A stretch of DNA of 64,000 nt. Origin: MWBF01 sp040772005 (GTDB lineage Bacteria; Chloroflexota; Anaerolineae; CG2-30-64-16). Shown here piece after piece: positions 15,572-23,857 of this stretch (position 1 is its first letter; the number at the start of each line of letters is the position of its first letter). Below the pieces are notes generated by a model that worked only from the letters and a program-made list of their open reading frames with translations, did no database searches and was not told the origin of the DNA. The stretch is from the NCBI GenBank assembly GCA_040772005.1, contig JAXGYZ010000014.1:1-64000 (forward strand), written 5' to 3'. A program made the translations under genes and the position numbers.

Positions 15572-15866
15572 CACGTGCCTCCCCCAGGCTGCTTATAGCA
15601 CCTGTCGCCGCTGCCCCGTCGTATAGCGCCTGCGCGACCTGGCTGCCGATGGTCGCGGGCTGCGCCGACGGCATGACCTGGAACTGCCCCGCGTCGAGCC
15701 GGTGGATCTGTACACCCTCCGCCCAGCCCGGTGGCAGGCCGCGCTCCGTCAGGAGTTGGGCCAGGGCCTCTTCGATGGCCTGGCCAATGGCGCGGCGCTG
15801 CCCCAACTCGAAGCCGTGCAGGACCAGCTCCTCGATGTGCAGCTCGATGGCCTGCGGTTGCGTCAT
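15564..15866 (-). CDS. Small eCIS-associated protein of unknown function
   Basis: A 100-aa protein starting MTQPQAIELHIEELVLHGFE. It is placed five bases after the AAA+ ATPase gene and overlaps the DUF4157 gene start by eight bases, so it is clearly part of the operon. The first half is helical with many Glu residues (AIGQAIEEALAQLLTERG), followed by PPGWAEGVQIHRLDAGQF and a helix AQALYDGAAA. I recognise no catalytic motif. Similar small acidic proteins between the ATPase and the DUF4157 gene occur in other eCIS loci; a chaperone or loading role for the DUF4157 protein is only a guess from position. Confidence 0.75.
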   Translation of the reverse strand: MTQPQAIELHIEELVLHGFELGQRRAIGQAIEEALAQLLTERGLPPGWAEGVQIHRLDAGQFQVMPSAQPATIGSQVAQALYDGAAATGAISSLGEARDD

Positions 15867-15871
15867 CGTAT

Positions 15872-17944
15872 CTACCCCCACCCGCCGATCTCGGCTTCGG
15901 TCAGCGGGCGTTCGAGTTTCGCATATTCAACACGCGCCGCGCGCAGCAGGTGGCTCATGCGCACCGGCTCGTGCGCATCCGCGGCCAGGAACGCGGCATA
16001 GATGGCGATGTTGCGGATGTTGCCGCCCGCGATGTTCAGCCGGGCCAGCCGGGCCACGTCCAGCCCGTCGGTGGGCGTGTCTGCGGGGAAGACGCGGCGC
16101 CAGATCTCCGCGCGCTGCGCCGCATCGGGGAACGGGAACTGCACGACGAAGCGGATGCGCCGCAGGAAGGCCGGGTCGAGCGCATCGCGCATGTTCGTCG
16201 TCAGGATCGCCAGTCCGCGGTAGCTCTCCATGCGTTGCAGAAGGTAGCTCACCTCGATGTTCGCATAGCGATCATGGCTGTCCCTGACCTCGCTGCGCTT
16301 CCCGAACAGCGCGTCGGCCTCGTCGAACAGCAGGATTGCGCCGCCGCCCTCTGCAGCATCGAACACCCGGCGCAGGTTCTTCTCCGTCTCCCCGATGTAC
16401 TTGCTGACGACCTGGCTCAGGTCGATGCGGAACAGGTCCAGGTTGAGCTCGTTCGCCAGCACCTCCGCGGCCATCGTCTTACCCGTGCCGCTTGCGCCCG
16501 CGAACAGGACGCTGATGCCCAGCCCGCGGGTGCTCTTGGCCGCAAAGCCCCATGTCTCGTGCACTTTGACCCGCTGGCGCACATGGACTGCAATCTCGCG
16601 CAGGATCTGCCGCTGGGTCTCCGGCAGCACCAGGTCATCCCAGGCCGCGGCGGGCACGATGTGCTGGGCCAGGTTCGCCAGCCGGGGCCGCGCCTGCACG
16701 CGGCAGGCTTCCCACAGCGCAGTCTCCATCTCGGCGGGGCCGTGCCTCAGGTGCGGCTGGCTCGCTGCCCGGCTGAGCGCCTGCAGGCACGCGGCGCGGA
16801 TGGCCGGGCCCTGCAGGCTGAAGTGCCCGACCAGTGTGTCCAGGCTGCCGTTCAGTCCGACTGCCGCGTCGCCCAGCCCGCGCTCCCATAGGTCGCGCTG
16901 TTCGGGCGTCGATGGCTGGCGCACTTCGAGCGTCAGCATCGTGCGGTACGGGGCCGAACGGCGTTCGCGGCCCGCGATGAACAGGGGGCTGCTCGCGGCC
17001 TCGATGAAGCGGCCAATGGCCGCCTCGCGCGGCGCGTCGGTGAGCTCCAGCTCGGCGCAGTCGAGCAGCAGCGCGCTATGGCTCAGGGCCGCTTCACGCG
17101 TCCACAGCCGGGCCAGCGCTTCGTGCTCGCGCGGCTCTGCCGGCAGCACCAGCGCGGGGAGCACGTGGAGCGCCAGCCCTAGCCGCTGGCACGCGGCCAG
17201 CGCGACCGCCAATTGGCCCGCCGCGTCCTCGCCGCAGAGCTGGATGACAGGCAGGCGGCTCCCGGCCGCGCCCTGCGTCCAGGCCGCGACGATCTGCTCG
17301 GCCAGGATGCGCTGCGAGGCCGCGAGGCTCTCCGGCTCGAGGTTGTCCGCGGGCCGCACGAAGCCGGCCAGCCGCTCATCTGGGCAAAGCATGCTCCGCA
17401 TGCTTTGCACGCCCAACAGGTAATGGAGCACGCGCTCATCGATGCGCAGCGGACTGGTGGTCAGCGCGTTGCCTGGGCCGACTTCGATGAGCCGCCAATG
17501 GCGCAGCGGGCTGCTGGCGGATAGCGCGCTCCAGTGAGCGCCGTCCAGCGCCGCGAGCGCCAGGCTGAACGTGGCATACGTGCGCGCCGGGTCCTGCTGT
17601 ACGGCGGCACACAGCGGCGCGTAGCGGCTGTCCAGTTCGACGCCCGCGCAGAGCAGGAGCACGCTGCGCTCGAAGGCTGACAAGCCGAACGTTCCTGCCA
17701 GCGTGTCCAGCGCGGGCGGGACCGGCATCTCCGCGGCCAGGGCTGCCAGATCTTCCGGCGGATCGCTTTCCTGGTTCCCCACGTAGCGTTCCAGCGCGGC
17801 GCGGACGTCTGCCAGCGCCGCGGCCAGATAGCGCTGGTTGGCCTGCGCCCAATCCTCTACGGACCGGTGCGGCGTTGTACGTTCGTCCGCGTTTACGATG
17901 ACATCCAGCATCACGGGTGACTTTGTCACCTTTGACTTCATCAT
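15872..17944 (-). CDS. AAA+ ATPase of the eCIS (Afp15/Cis15-like)
   Basis: A 690-aa protein. The C-terminal third is a classical AAA+ module: Walker A FAGASGTGKTMAAEVLA near residue 482, YIGETEKNLRRVF, Walker B AILLFDEADALFGKR near 540, and arginine-finger/sensor region DPAFLRRIRFVVQFPFP. The N-terminal ~430 residues (winged-helix-like, LDTLAGTFGLSAFERSVLLL) are characteristic of the eCIS/phage ATPase Afp15 type. It is required for assembly in Afp and PVC systems; it is not ClpV. Its ATG overlaps the stop of the DUF4255 gene by 4 bp, so coupling is likely. Length is as expected. Confidence 0.92.
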   Translation of the reverse strand: MMKSKVTKSPVMLDVIVNADERTTPHRSVEDWAQANQRYLAAALADVRAALERYVGNQESDPPEDLAALAAEMPVPPALDTLAGTFGLSAFERSVLLLCAGVELDSRYAPLCAAVQQDPARTYATFSLALAALDGAHWSALSASSPLRHWRLIEVGPGNALTTSPLRIDERVLHYLLGVQSMRSMLCPDERLAGFVRPADNLEPESLAASQRILAEQIVAAWTQGAAGSRLPVIQLCGEDAAGQLAVALAACQRLGLALHVLPALVLPAEPREHEALARLWTREAALSHSALLLDCAELELTDAPREAAIGRFIEAASSPLFIAGRERRSAPYRTMLTLEVRQPSTPEQRDLWERGLGDAAVGLNGSLDTLVGHFSLQGPAIRAACLQALSRAASQPHLRHGPAEMETALWEACRVQARPRLANLAQHIVPAAAWDDLVLPETQRQILREIAVHVRQRVKVHETWGFAAKSTRGLGISVLFAGASGTGKTMAAEVLANELNLDLFRIDLSQVVSKYIGETEKNLRRVFDAAEGGGAILLFDEADALFGKRSEVRDSHDRYANIEVSYLLQRMESYRGLAILTTNMRDALDPAFLRRIRFVVQFPFPDAAQRAEIWRRVFPADTPTDGLDVARLARLNIAGGNIRNIAIYAAFLAADAHEPVRMSHLLRAARVEYAKLERPLTEAEIGGWG

Positions 17945-19812
17945 ACCGTCACCCTCGGGCGGGTGTAGAGGCCCGCGCCGTCTGCGATGAGCGGGCTTTC
18001 CGCGCCATCAACCTGCACGCGCGCCAGGTAATCGCCGGGCGCGACGCCGCTGAGCACAAAGTGGACGCCCGGCCCCGGCACGACAAGCAGCCGGTCGTCC
18101 AGCCGCGCGACGCGCGCCTGTGTGAAGGCCGGCGTCACGTGCGCGGCGCGCAGGCCGGTCTCCAGCGCGGCGCGGGCCGCGTCGAGCGTCGCGGGCGCAC
18201 CCTGAATGACGACCTCGTGCGGATCGTCGCTGCCGATGCTCGCCCGCAGCCGCGCGGGGTCCTGGCTGACGCCGCCGAAACCGGCCAGATCCGCGGATAG
18301 CGCGCCCCACGCGGGCCCTCCGCTACGCAGGCCCAGTTCATCCACGGCCGGGTCGCTGCCTGCGGCATCGAAACTCGCCGTGCCGGCCAGGTCGCCGGCC
18401 AGCACGAACAGCCGGTCGCCCAGCCGCAGGACGCGCGCCCCTGTGAATGCCGCACTGGTGTGCGCGGCGTGCAGGCCCGCTTCCAGCGCGGCGCGTGCCG
18501 CGTCAAGGTTGGCGGGTGCGCCGCTGATGGTCACGTCGTGAGGACCCTCGCCAGCCAGCGTCGCGAGAAGGTGGGCCGGGCTGTTGGTCAGGCCTGCGAA
18601 TCCTGCCAGCGGAGCCGACAGCACGCCCCAGGCCAGCGATGGATTCGCCAGCCCTAGCTCTGCCAGCGCGGGATCGCTGTTGGCCTGGGTAAACACGATG
18701 GAGTTGCCCGCGGCGCTCGCAGGATTGAGACTGTGGCTGTGCGGACGCGTGCCCGGCGCGGGGTTCAGCTCGTTCAGGAGCAGGACGGTGCGCTGGCCGG
18801 TGGCTGCGACGGGGTCGGTCAGGACGGTCAGGTTCGGTGCGGAGAACTCCAGCCCGGTGATGGTCGGGTGCAGCACGAACGCGGCCGCATCCGACTCGAA
18901 CCCGCGATGCTCGACGGGCGGCGTGCCCATGGCGAGGTTGTGCAACACCTGGAGGACCTGCACGCCCGCGCGCAGCGCGTCGGCTCGCAGCGCGGGCAGG
19001 GCGATCGCGATCTGCCGGTCGGTGATGTCCTCCGGTCGCGGGGTGACCTCCAGCCGGCTGATACTGACGCGCGTGATGTCCCCGCGCAACTGCGTCCCGC
19101 GGATGAGCAGCCGGCTGCTCCGCACGATGGGCCGGCCCGCGCCCTCGGCTGCTGCGACCTGCTCGATGAGCGCGCGGCGGAACGGCACGGCGTAGACGTT
19201 GTAGTCGCGCACGGGCAGCGCCGGCTGTGGCGTGCCTTCATCCGGCTCGACCAGCACGACCGACGCCTGGTATGCCACCGAGAGGGAGTAGCTCGTCTGG
19301 AAGAAGACCGACCAGAGCTTCGAGAGCTCCTCCAGGTTGAGGCTCAGGGGCGCGAAACGCACCACCTCAACCTGATCTGCCAGGTTGGAGCCGACCAGGA
19401 AGTTATAGGTGTCGGTCGGGTCCTGCGCGTTGCGGACGAGCGTGCGGATCAGGTCGCGCGAGAGCATCGGGCGCAGCTCCAATGCGCCGATCGCGGCTGC
19501 CAGCAACCGCTGCGGCTGGAGCTGGGACTCATCGCCGTAGAAGGTCAGGAGATAGTGCAGGTCCAGCCCGGCCTGGGCACGCTGCGCCAGCCCGCCGTCT
19601 GCGCGGCGCAGCGGCAGGTCCGCGTTGCGCCACGCGGTGTTAGGCACGACGTTGTACAGATACAGATTGACCCGCGCCTCCGGGGTCAGGCCGGTGGGCG
19701 TATCGGGCCGCCGGGTCGTGACCCGCGCGTCTGTAATCGCGCGGCGCAGAGCAGGCAGCAGCAGCTCTGCAAACCCGGCCGTGACAGTGGCAATCGCCAG
19801 ATTGTTGCTCAT
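17941..19812 (-). CDS. DUF4255 / Pvc16-like tail terminator with internal tandem repeat
   Basis: A 623-aa protein. The N-terminal ~190 residues (FAELLLPALRRAITDARV, RVNLYLYNVVPNTAWRNAD, DLHYLLTFYGDESQLQP) are the Pvc16/Afp16 N-terminal domain, a tube-terminating cap in contractile tails. Typical family length is about 180-300 aa. Here the C-terminal part carries two tandem repeats of about 103 residues (roughly 374-477 and 478-584). Each has DPA-(V/L)-(A/D)ELGL, W-G-(V/A)-LSA-LAGF-G, and the block GAPA(N/T)LDAARAALE(A/T)GL, then a (R/D)-L-D/G-DRL strand. A final GVAPGDYLARVQVDG domain follows. It overlaps the proline-rich gene by 1 bp and the ATPase gene by 4 bp. Confidence 0.88.
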   Translation of the reverse strand: MSNNLAIATVTAGFAELLLPALRRAITDARVTTRRPDTPTGLTPEARVNLYLYNVVPNTAWRNADLPLRRADGGLAQRAQAGLDLHYLLTFYGDESQLQPQRLLAAAIGALELRPMLSRDLIRTLVRNAQDPTDTYNFLVGSNLADQVEVVRFAPLSLNLEELSKLWSVFFQTSYSLSVAYQASVVLVEPDEGTPQPALPVRDYNVYAVPFRRALIEQVAAAEGAGRPIVRSSRLLIRGTQLRGDITRVSISRLEVTPRPEDITDRQIAIALPALRADALRAGVQVLQVLHNLAMGTPPVEHRGFESDAAAFVLHPTITGLEFSAPNLTVLTDPVAATGQRTVLLLNELNPAPGTRPHSHSLNPASAAGNSIVFTQANSDPALAELGLANPSLAWGVLSAPLAGFAGLTNSPAHLLATLAGEGPHDVTISGAPANLDAARAALEAGLHAAHTSAAFTGARVLRLGDRLFVLAGDLAGTASFDAAGSDPAVDELGLRSGGPAWGALSADLAGFGGVSQDPARLRASIGSDDPHEVVIQGAPATLDAARAALETGLRAAHVTPAFTQARVARLDDRLLVVPGPGVHFVLSGVAPGDYLARVQVDGAESPLIADGAGLYTRPRVTV

Positions 19813-20906
19813 CAGGCTCCCCCCCGACCCTGCTTCAGATAGTCATCCAGAGAGAGCGACGGCCCCGGTGCAGGCGGCGCAAGGCGCTGAGACCGGGGCG
19901 GCTCGACCGGCGGCGGCAGCACTGCGCGCACCTCGACCCGGCCAATCGTGACCCGGACGATGGGCGGTGCTTCCGGCGACGCGACCGGCGATGATGCGGC
20001 TGCGGTCGGTGCCGTGCGCTGGCCCGCCGCGACAGGTGTGACCGGTGGGTGCGGGTGCGCGGCGCGGCCCCTGGCAGCCTCAGGCCCGGAGTCACGTTCA
20101 GACTGGAATCGAGGCTTCAGCCGGTCAGGTTCGGAGTAGGCATCCATGCCCAGGGTGGCCGAACCGTCGGCTCCGCTGACGTCCGCACCTTCAGCGCGGC
20201 CCGCGGCAAGTACGGACGCAGTGTCAGGTTGGGCTCGGAGTGGAGGCTTTAGCCGGTCAGGCTGGGTGTAGGCGTCCATAGCACTAGGCGTGCGGGCACG
20301 CCTACCGGTCGAAACCTCGACTCCATCGACGTTCTCGGCTTCAGTGCGGCCCGCGGCAAATCCATGTGCGGCGCCGGGCTGAGGGGGGAATCGAGGCTCT
20401 GGCTGGTCAGTCTGATCATGGACGTCCACGCCGCGGACAGGCGCCGCTCTGGTGACTGGCGGTCCCTGTACATTCGACGCTGCCGCGCGCCTCACGCCAG
20501 GCGGCGGACTCATGCCTCTCGAAGCATCCTGAGCGGGTGTACGGCTCAACGTGGGCAGCGAATCATCACCCGTCGGAGCATCCTGAGCGGGCTTGCCACT
20601 CAACACTGATGACGAAGTATCATCAGTCGAAGGATGCGGCCGAACTCTGGGAGTCAGCCGGTCAGGCAGGTCATAGGCTTCCCGAACCGGGACGGGGGCC
20701 GATCCGGCGATCGGCGGTGCCGGCAGGTTCGAATCGGGCTGGTCGTAGGCATCTGCGCCCGCGCCGCCAACATCACCGGCCAAAGGGGGCTCCAGTGTAG
20801 CGCCGGACACCGGCTCGAACAGCGACACCGGCCGCGGCATCACCAGACGCCCCGTCTCCGGTGCGCCGGTTGCACGCGCAAGCAGGCTTTCCAGATAATG
20901 CATCAT
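19812..20906 (-). CDS. Proline-rich eCIS protein with repeated DAYxxPDRLKP-type motif
   Basis: A 364-aa protein; the ATG at 20906 overlaps the preceding stop, and the longer upstream frame is antisense-like. Residues 1-31 (MHYLESLLARATGAPE, LVMPRPVSLFEP) and the last ~60 (PPIVRVTIGRVEVRAVLPPP, then PSLSLDDYLKQ) look conserved and ordered. The middle is Pro/Ala/Arg-rich and disordered, with five copies of one motif: DAYDQPDSNLPAPP, EAYDLPDRLTPRV, DVHDQTDQPEPRF, DAYTQPDRLKPPL and DAYSEPDRLKPRF, spaced 40-80 residues. The DNA of these copies is related to an intergenic repeat elsewhere in the window. Function is unknown; proteins with the same termini occur at this position in other eCIS operons as I recall them, but I cannot verify that here. 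Confidence 0.8.
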   Translation of the reverse strand: MMHYLESLLARATGAPETGRLVMPRPVSLFEPVSGATLEPPLAGDVGGAGADAYDQPDSNLPAPPIAGSAPVPVREAYDLPDRLTPRVRPHPSTDDTSSSVLSGKPAQDAPTGDDSLPTLSRTPAQDASRGMSPPPGVRRAAASNVQGPPVTRAAPVRGVDVHDQTDQPEPRFPPQPGAAHGFAAGRTEAENVDGVEVSTGRRARTPSAMDAYTQPDRLKPPLRAQPDTASVLAAGRAEGADVSGADGSATLGMDAYSEPDRLKPRFQSERDSGPEAARGRAAHPHPPVTPVAAGQRTAPTAAASSPVASPEAPPIVRVTIGRVEVRAVLPPPVEPPRSQRLAPPAPGPSLSLDDYLKQGRGGA

Positions 20907-21676
20907 CCACCGGCCATTTCCAGGTAATACTGCCGCCGCCACGCGGGCAGGGCCAGGATATCCGCCTCGCGCCAGCCATAGGCTGACGCCAGCACATGCA
21001 CCTGGCGCAGCAGATGGTGCGCCCAGGTGGTCAGCTCGTTCCAGAAGAACGCTTCGATGTCGAAGAGCGCCTGCCATTGGTGGCCGCAGGCCGGGCAGAC
21101 CAGGCTCAGTTCGATCTCGGCCTGCGGGTCCACGACTTCCAGCGCGGCATCCACCGCTTCTGCGATGGCGGCCTGTAGCGCTTCGCGCAACGGCGCCGCA
21201 GTCTGTGCTTCGGCCTCCGGCGCCAGGTCCGGCGGGTCGAGGGCTGTCACCGAGACGAGACAGCGCGCCAGCAGCGCCTCGCGGGTCGCAGCCCCGTTAG
21301 CGGCCAGGGCCAGCAGGTCGGTGCTGTCCGGTGCACGGAACACGACCTCATACCCATCTACAGCCACCGTGTGCGTGGATGGGCTGCCATCCAACGGCGC
21401 AGCCCCGCCCACACGGACATCCGCCACATCGAACGCCAGCTCCACCTCTTCCGCGCACTGGGGACACCGTACTACGCCGGTCACGTTGGGCCCGAAGGTC
21501 CACTCGTGCAGCGTGAGCAGCAGGCTGTCGCGTTGCCCGACGGTCAGCCGGGCGAGCGCGTCCGGCTCGAACTCCGGGCAGGCTGAACTCAGGAGCACGA
21601 GTGCGCGGCGGGGCGGCGGCTGCGCATACCCTTGCGCCCAGGCATCCAGCAGCTCGGTTGTGCTGAGGCCGCGCAC
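20903..21676 (-). CDS. T4-type baseplate protein with zinc-ribbon-like Cys pairs
   Basis: A 257-aa protein from a GTG start at 21676, five bases after the tube gene. LLDAWAQGYAQPPPRRALVLL at the start (split here by family variation) and LTVGQRDSLLLTLHEWTFG resemble the T4 baseplate/gp28-like family found in contractile tails. Two Cys pairs, VVRCPQCAEEVEL near residue 72 and LVCPACGHQWQ near 185, form a likely zinc site. The C-terminal helical part ends WRRQYYLEMAGG, typical for the family ('I..LP..RR..YLEM'). It probably acts in the baseplate hub or as a chaperone for tail assembly. The exact family assignment is from memory of the motif pattern. Confidence 0.7.
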   Translation of the reverse strand: MRGLSTTELLDAWAQGYAQPPPRRALVLLSSACPEFEPDALARLTVGQRDSLLLTLHEWTFGPNVTGVVRCPQCAEEVELAFDVADVRVGGAAPLDGSPSTHTVAVDGYEVVFRAPDSTDLLALAANGAATREALLARCLVSVTALDPPDLAPEAEAQTAAPLREALQAAIAEAVDAALEVVDPQAEIELSLVCPACGHQWQALFDIEAFFWNELTTWAHHLLRQVHVLASAYGWREADILALPAWRRQYYLEMAGG

Positions 21677-21681
21677 GGCGC

Positions 21682-22206
21682 TTATGCCGGTTCAGTGAAC
21701 GACGGCTCGGTCGGCTCGGCCACCTCGTAGTCGCGTTCCCAGCCCTCGTTCTCCAGCTTGATGGTCTGGATTGCCACCGCGTTGGCGTTGGCGTCCAGGT
21801 CAGGCAGGGCTTGGAACTCCGACACCCAGCAGCGGTACACCTTATAGGCGAGCACCAACTGGCCGGCCTCGTTATAGACTTCGATGATGACGTCCTTGCG
21901 GAAGTCCTTGAGTGAGACCTCGGCCCCCAGGCCCGAGCCGAAGTTCCACACCTTGTTCGCCCACTTCTCGAATTCCGTATCGTGGGTGACCCCGCGCTCC
22001 AGTGTGATGGCCTCGTACTTCGTGCGGCCCGGCGACTTGCGGCCGGAGCTCGGATCGCCGCCTTCTCGGTGCTCGACAACTTCGGTGGTGCGCTTGAGTG
22101 CGCCGACCTTGCTCACCCCTGCCACGTAGCGGCCATCCCACTTGACGCGGAATTTGAAGTTCTTATAGGGATCGAAACGCTGGGCGTTGACGCTAAACTG
22201 GGCCAT
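21682..22206 (-). CDS. Inner tube protein (gp19/Afp1-like)
   Basis: A 174-aa protein with a strong RBS (AAAGGAGG, six to seven bases from ATG). Hallmarks are FDPYKNFKFRVKWDGRYVAG (N-terminal strand), KTTEVV-like KRTTEVVEHREGGD, the loop SPGRTKYEAITLERGVTHD and the C-terminal YRCWVSEFQALPDLDANAN, all typical of T4 gp19-family tube subunits of eCIS. The C-terminal extension (EVAEPTEPSFTEPA) is acidic. It directly follows the sheath gene. It is the only tube gene in the window, although many eCIS have two or three. Confidence 0.95.
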   Translation of the reverse strand: MAQFSVNAQRFDPYKNFKFRVKWDGRYVAGVSKVGALKRTTEVVEHREGGDPSSGRKSPGRTKYEAITLERGVTHDTEFEKWANKVWNFGSGLGAEVSLKDFRKDVIIEVYNEAGQLVLAYKVYRCWVSEFQALPDLDANANAVAIQTIKLENEGWERDYEVAEPTEPSFTEPA

Positions 22207-22231
22207 GACTGCCTCCTTTTGCCTGGGTCGA

Positions 22232-23797
22232 CTAGGCCACGATCTGGCCCGCCATCTGCTGAATCTTGACGATGACGAACTCGGCAGGCTTCAGCGGCGC
22301 GAAGCCGACGAGGATGTTGACGATGCCGAGGTTGATGTCGGCCTGGGTCGTGGTGTCCTTATCGCACTTGACGAAGTACGCCTCGCGCGGGGTCACGCCC
22401 TGGAACGCGCCCTGCCGGAACAAGCCCTGCATGAACGCGCCCACGTTGAGCCGGATCTGCGACCACAGCGGCTCGTCGTTTGGCTCGAACACCACCCACT
22501 TCAGCCCCTGGTACAGGCTCTCTTCGATGTACAGCGCCATGCGCCGGACCGGGATGTATTTCCACTCGCTGGCCTTCTGGTCCGCGCCGTCGAGCGTGCG
22601 CGCGCCCCAAGCGACCGGCCCGATGACCGGGAAGGTGCGCAGCACGTTGATGCCGATCGGGTTCAGTGCGCCGTTCTCCAGGTCGGTGAGCTGCACGGGG
22701 AGCGTGACGTTGCGCAGCACCGCCTCCGTGCCCGCGGGCGCCTTCCAGATGCCGCGGGTCGAGTCCGTCCGCGCGTAGACGCCAGCCAACGTGCCGCTGA
22801 CTGGCACGTTGCGCGGGCGGTTGCCGTTCACTACGTCCGGAATCAGGACACGTGGGAAATAGACCGCCGCATTCTTCGAGCGCAGCCCGTCGTTGGCCGT
22901 CATCCACGTGATCATCTCGGCCTGCTGGTCGGTGGCTTCGGGGATGTCCACGATGAGGAAGGCGCGCTTCTCTTCGCAGTAGGCCAGCGCGTTCGTCATC
23001 AGGCTCGTAAAGCCGCCCGTATCCAGGTTGGCTGCAGCCGGCAGACAGAGCAGGTTGAAGATGTCGGGCGCGATGTCGTCCAGCGCGTACAGGCCTGCCT
23101 TCGGGGCGGTGGCCGTGCCAGAGAGCAGGTTGGCATCGGGCACGCCGCTGTCCGCGCCGCCCGTCAGGTCCTGCCACGCGCTGTCTGGCGCGCCGCCGCT
23201 GCTGGTTGGCGTCGCGAGCGTGGGCAGCCCGCCCAGGCCCGCCTCGGTGAGATGGACGAGTTGTGAGTCCGCGTTGACCACCGAGACCCCGTAGCGGACA
23301 TCGGTCGTGGTCGTACTGAGGTTGCGGTAGGTCTCTGTCGCCAACACCTGCACCTTGCCGCCGCCCAGGTCCCTGATTTCGCGCACGAACAGGTTATACC
23401 GCCCGCTGCCCGCGTCGGTGACAGCCACCTGGAGGTTGTCGCCCCAGGCGCCGGGGTTGGCCGCTTCGACCGTCAGGACCGCGCCGCCTCCGTAGCCGCC
23501 GTTCAGGTCGACGCTGGACGCCAGGGCCGCACTGGTAGCCACGCGCACCACCCAGGCGATCTGGCCGCCGTTCAGGTAGTACTGCTGGATGGCGTAGCTG
23601 GCCTCACTAGCCGGATTGACGCCCCCGAAGATGCGCTCGAAGTCGGCGAAGCTGGTGATCCGGACGGGCAGATTGACCGGCCCGCGGAGAAAGACATCCA
23701 CGAAGGCCGTGTTGGACGTGCTGACGCCCGTGATCGTGCGCACGCCGCTGGGAACTTCCTCGATGTAGACACCCGGGTAAGTGTACGGACCTGGCAT
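22232..23797 (-). CDS. Contractile sheath protein (Afp2-like)
   Basis: A 521-aa protein with an excellent RBS (AGGAGG, eight bases from ATG). It starts MPGPYTYPGVYIEEVPSGVR, the universal sheath start, with ITGVSTSNTAFVDVFLRGP. The C-terminal part (FPVIGPVAWGARTLDG, then YIPVRRMALYIEESLYQGL, KWVVFEPNDEPLWSQIRLNV and FMQGLFRQGAFQG) is the conserved tail-sheath C-terminal domain that binds neighbouring subunits and the tube. Length is normal for a single-sheath system. No second sheath gene is present. It is preceded by a weak hairpin at 23829-23848 and the glycosyltransferase gene. Confidence 0.96.
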   Translation of the reverse strand: MPGPYTYPGVYIEEVPSGVRTITGVSTSNTAFVDVFLRGPVNLPVRITSFADFERIFGGVNPASEASYAIQQYYLNGGQIAWVVRVATSAALASSVDLNGGYGGGAVLTVEAANPGAWGDNLQVAVTDAGSGRYNLFVREIRDLGGGKVQVLATETYRNLSTTTTDVRYGVSVVNADSQLVHLTEAGLGGLPTLATPTSSGGAPDSAWQDLTGGADSGVPDANLLSGTATAPKAGLYALDDIAPDIFNLLCLPAAANLDTGGFTSLMTNALAYCEEKRAFLIVDIPEATDQQAEMITWMTANDGLRSKNAAVYFPRVLIPDVVNGNRPRNVPVSGTLAGVYARTDSTRGIWKAPAGTEAVLRNVTLPVQLTDLENGALNPIGINVLRTFPVIGPVAWGARTLDGADQKASEWKYIPVRRMALYIEESLYQGLKWVVFEPNDEPLWSQIRLNVGAFMQGLFRQGAFQGVTPREAYFVKCDKDTTTQADINLGIVNILVGFAPLKPAEFVIVKIQQMAGQIVA

Positions 23798-23828
23798 GTT
23801 CTATCCTCCTGATTGATCCACAAAGGCC

Positions 23829-23848
23829 TACCGTAGGTCGGCCCCTAC
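23829..23848. repeat. Small hairpin between glycosyltransferase and sheath genes
   Basis: CCGTAG, loop of eight bases, CTACGG in the 60-bp gap. It ends about 30 bases before the sheath start on the transcript. It may separate the level of the large glycosyltransferase message from that of the sheath, but the stem is short. Confidence 0.45.
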
Positions 23849-23857
23849 GGCGGCTGG

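Noticed and set aside
1..23797. Prophage or phage tail module
   Set aside because: No head, terminase, portal, lysis or integrase genes; the AAA+ ATPase, DUF4255 and DUF4157 genes mark an eCIS.
1..23797. Type VI secretion system
   Set aside because: No TssJ/L/M membrane complex, TssK or ClpV. The ATPase is of the Afp15 type.
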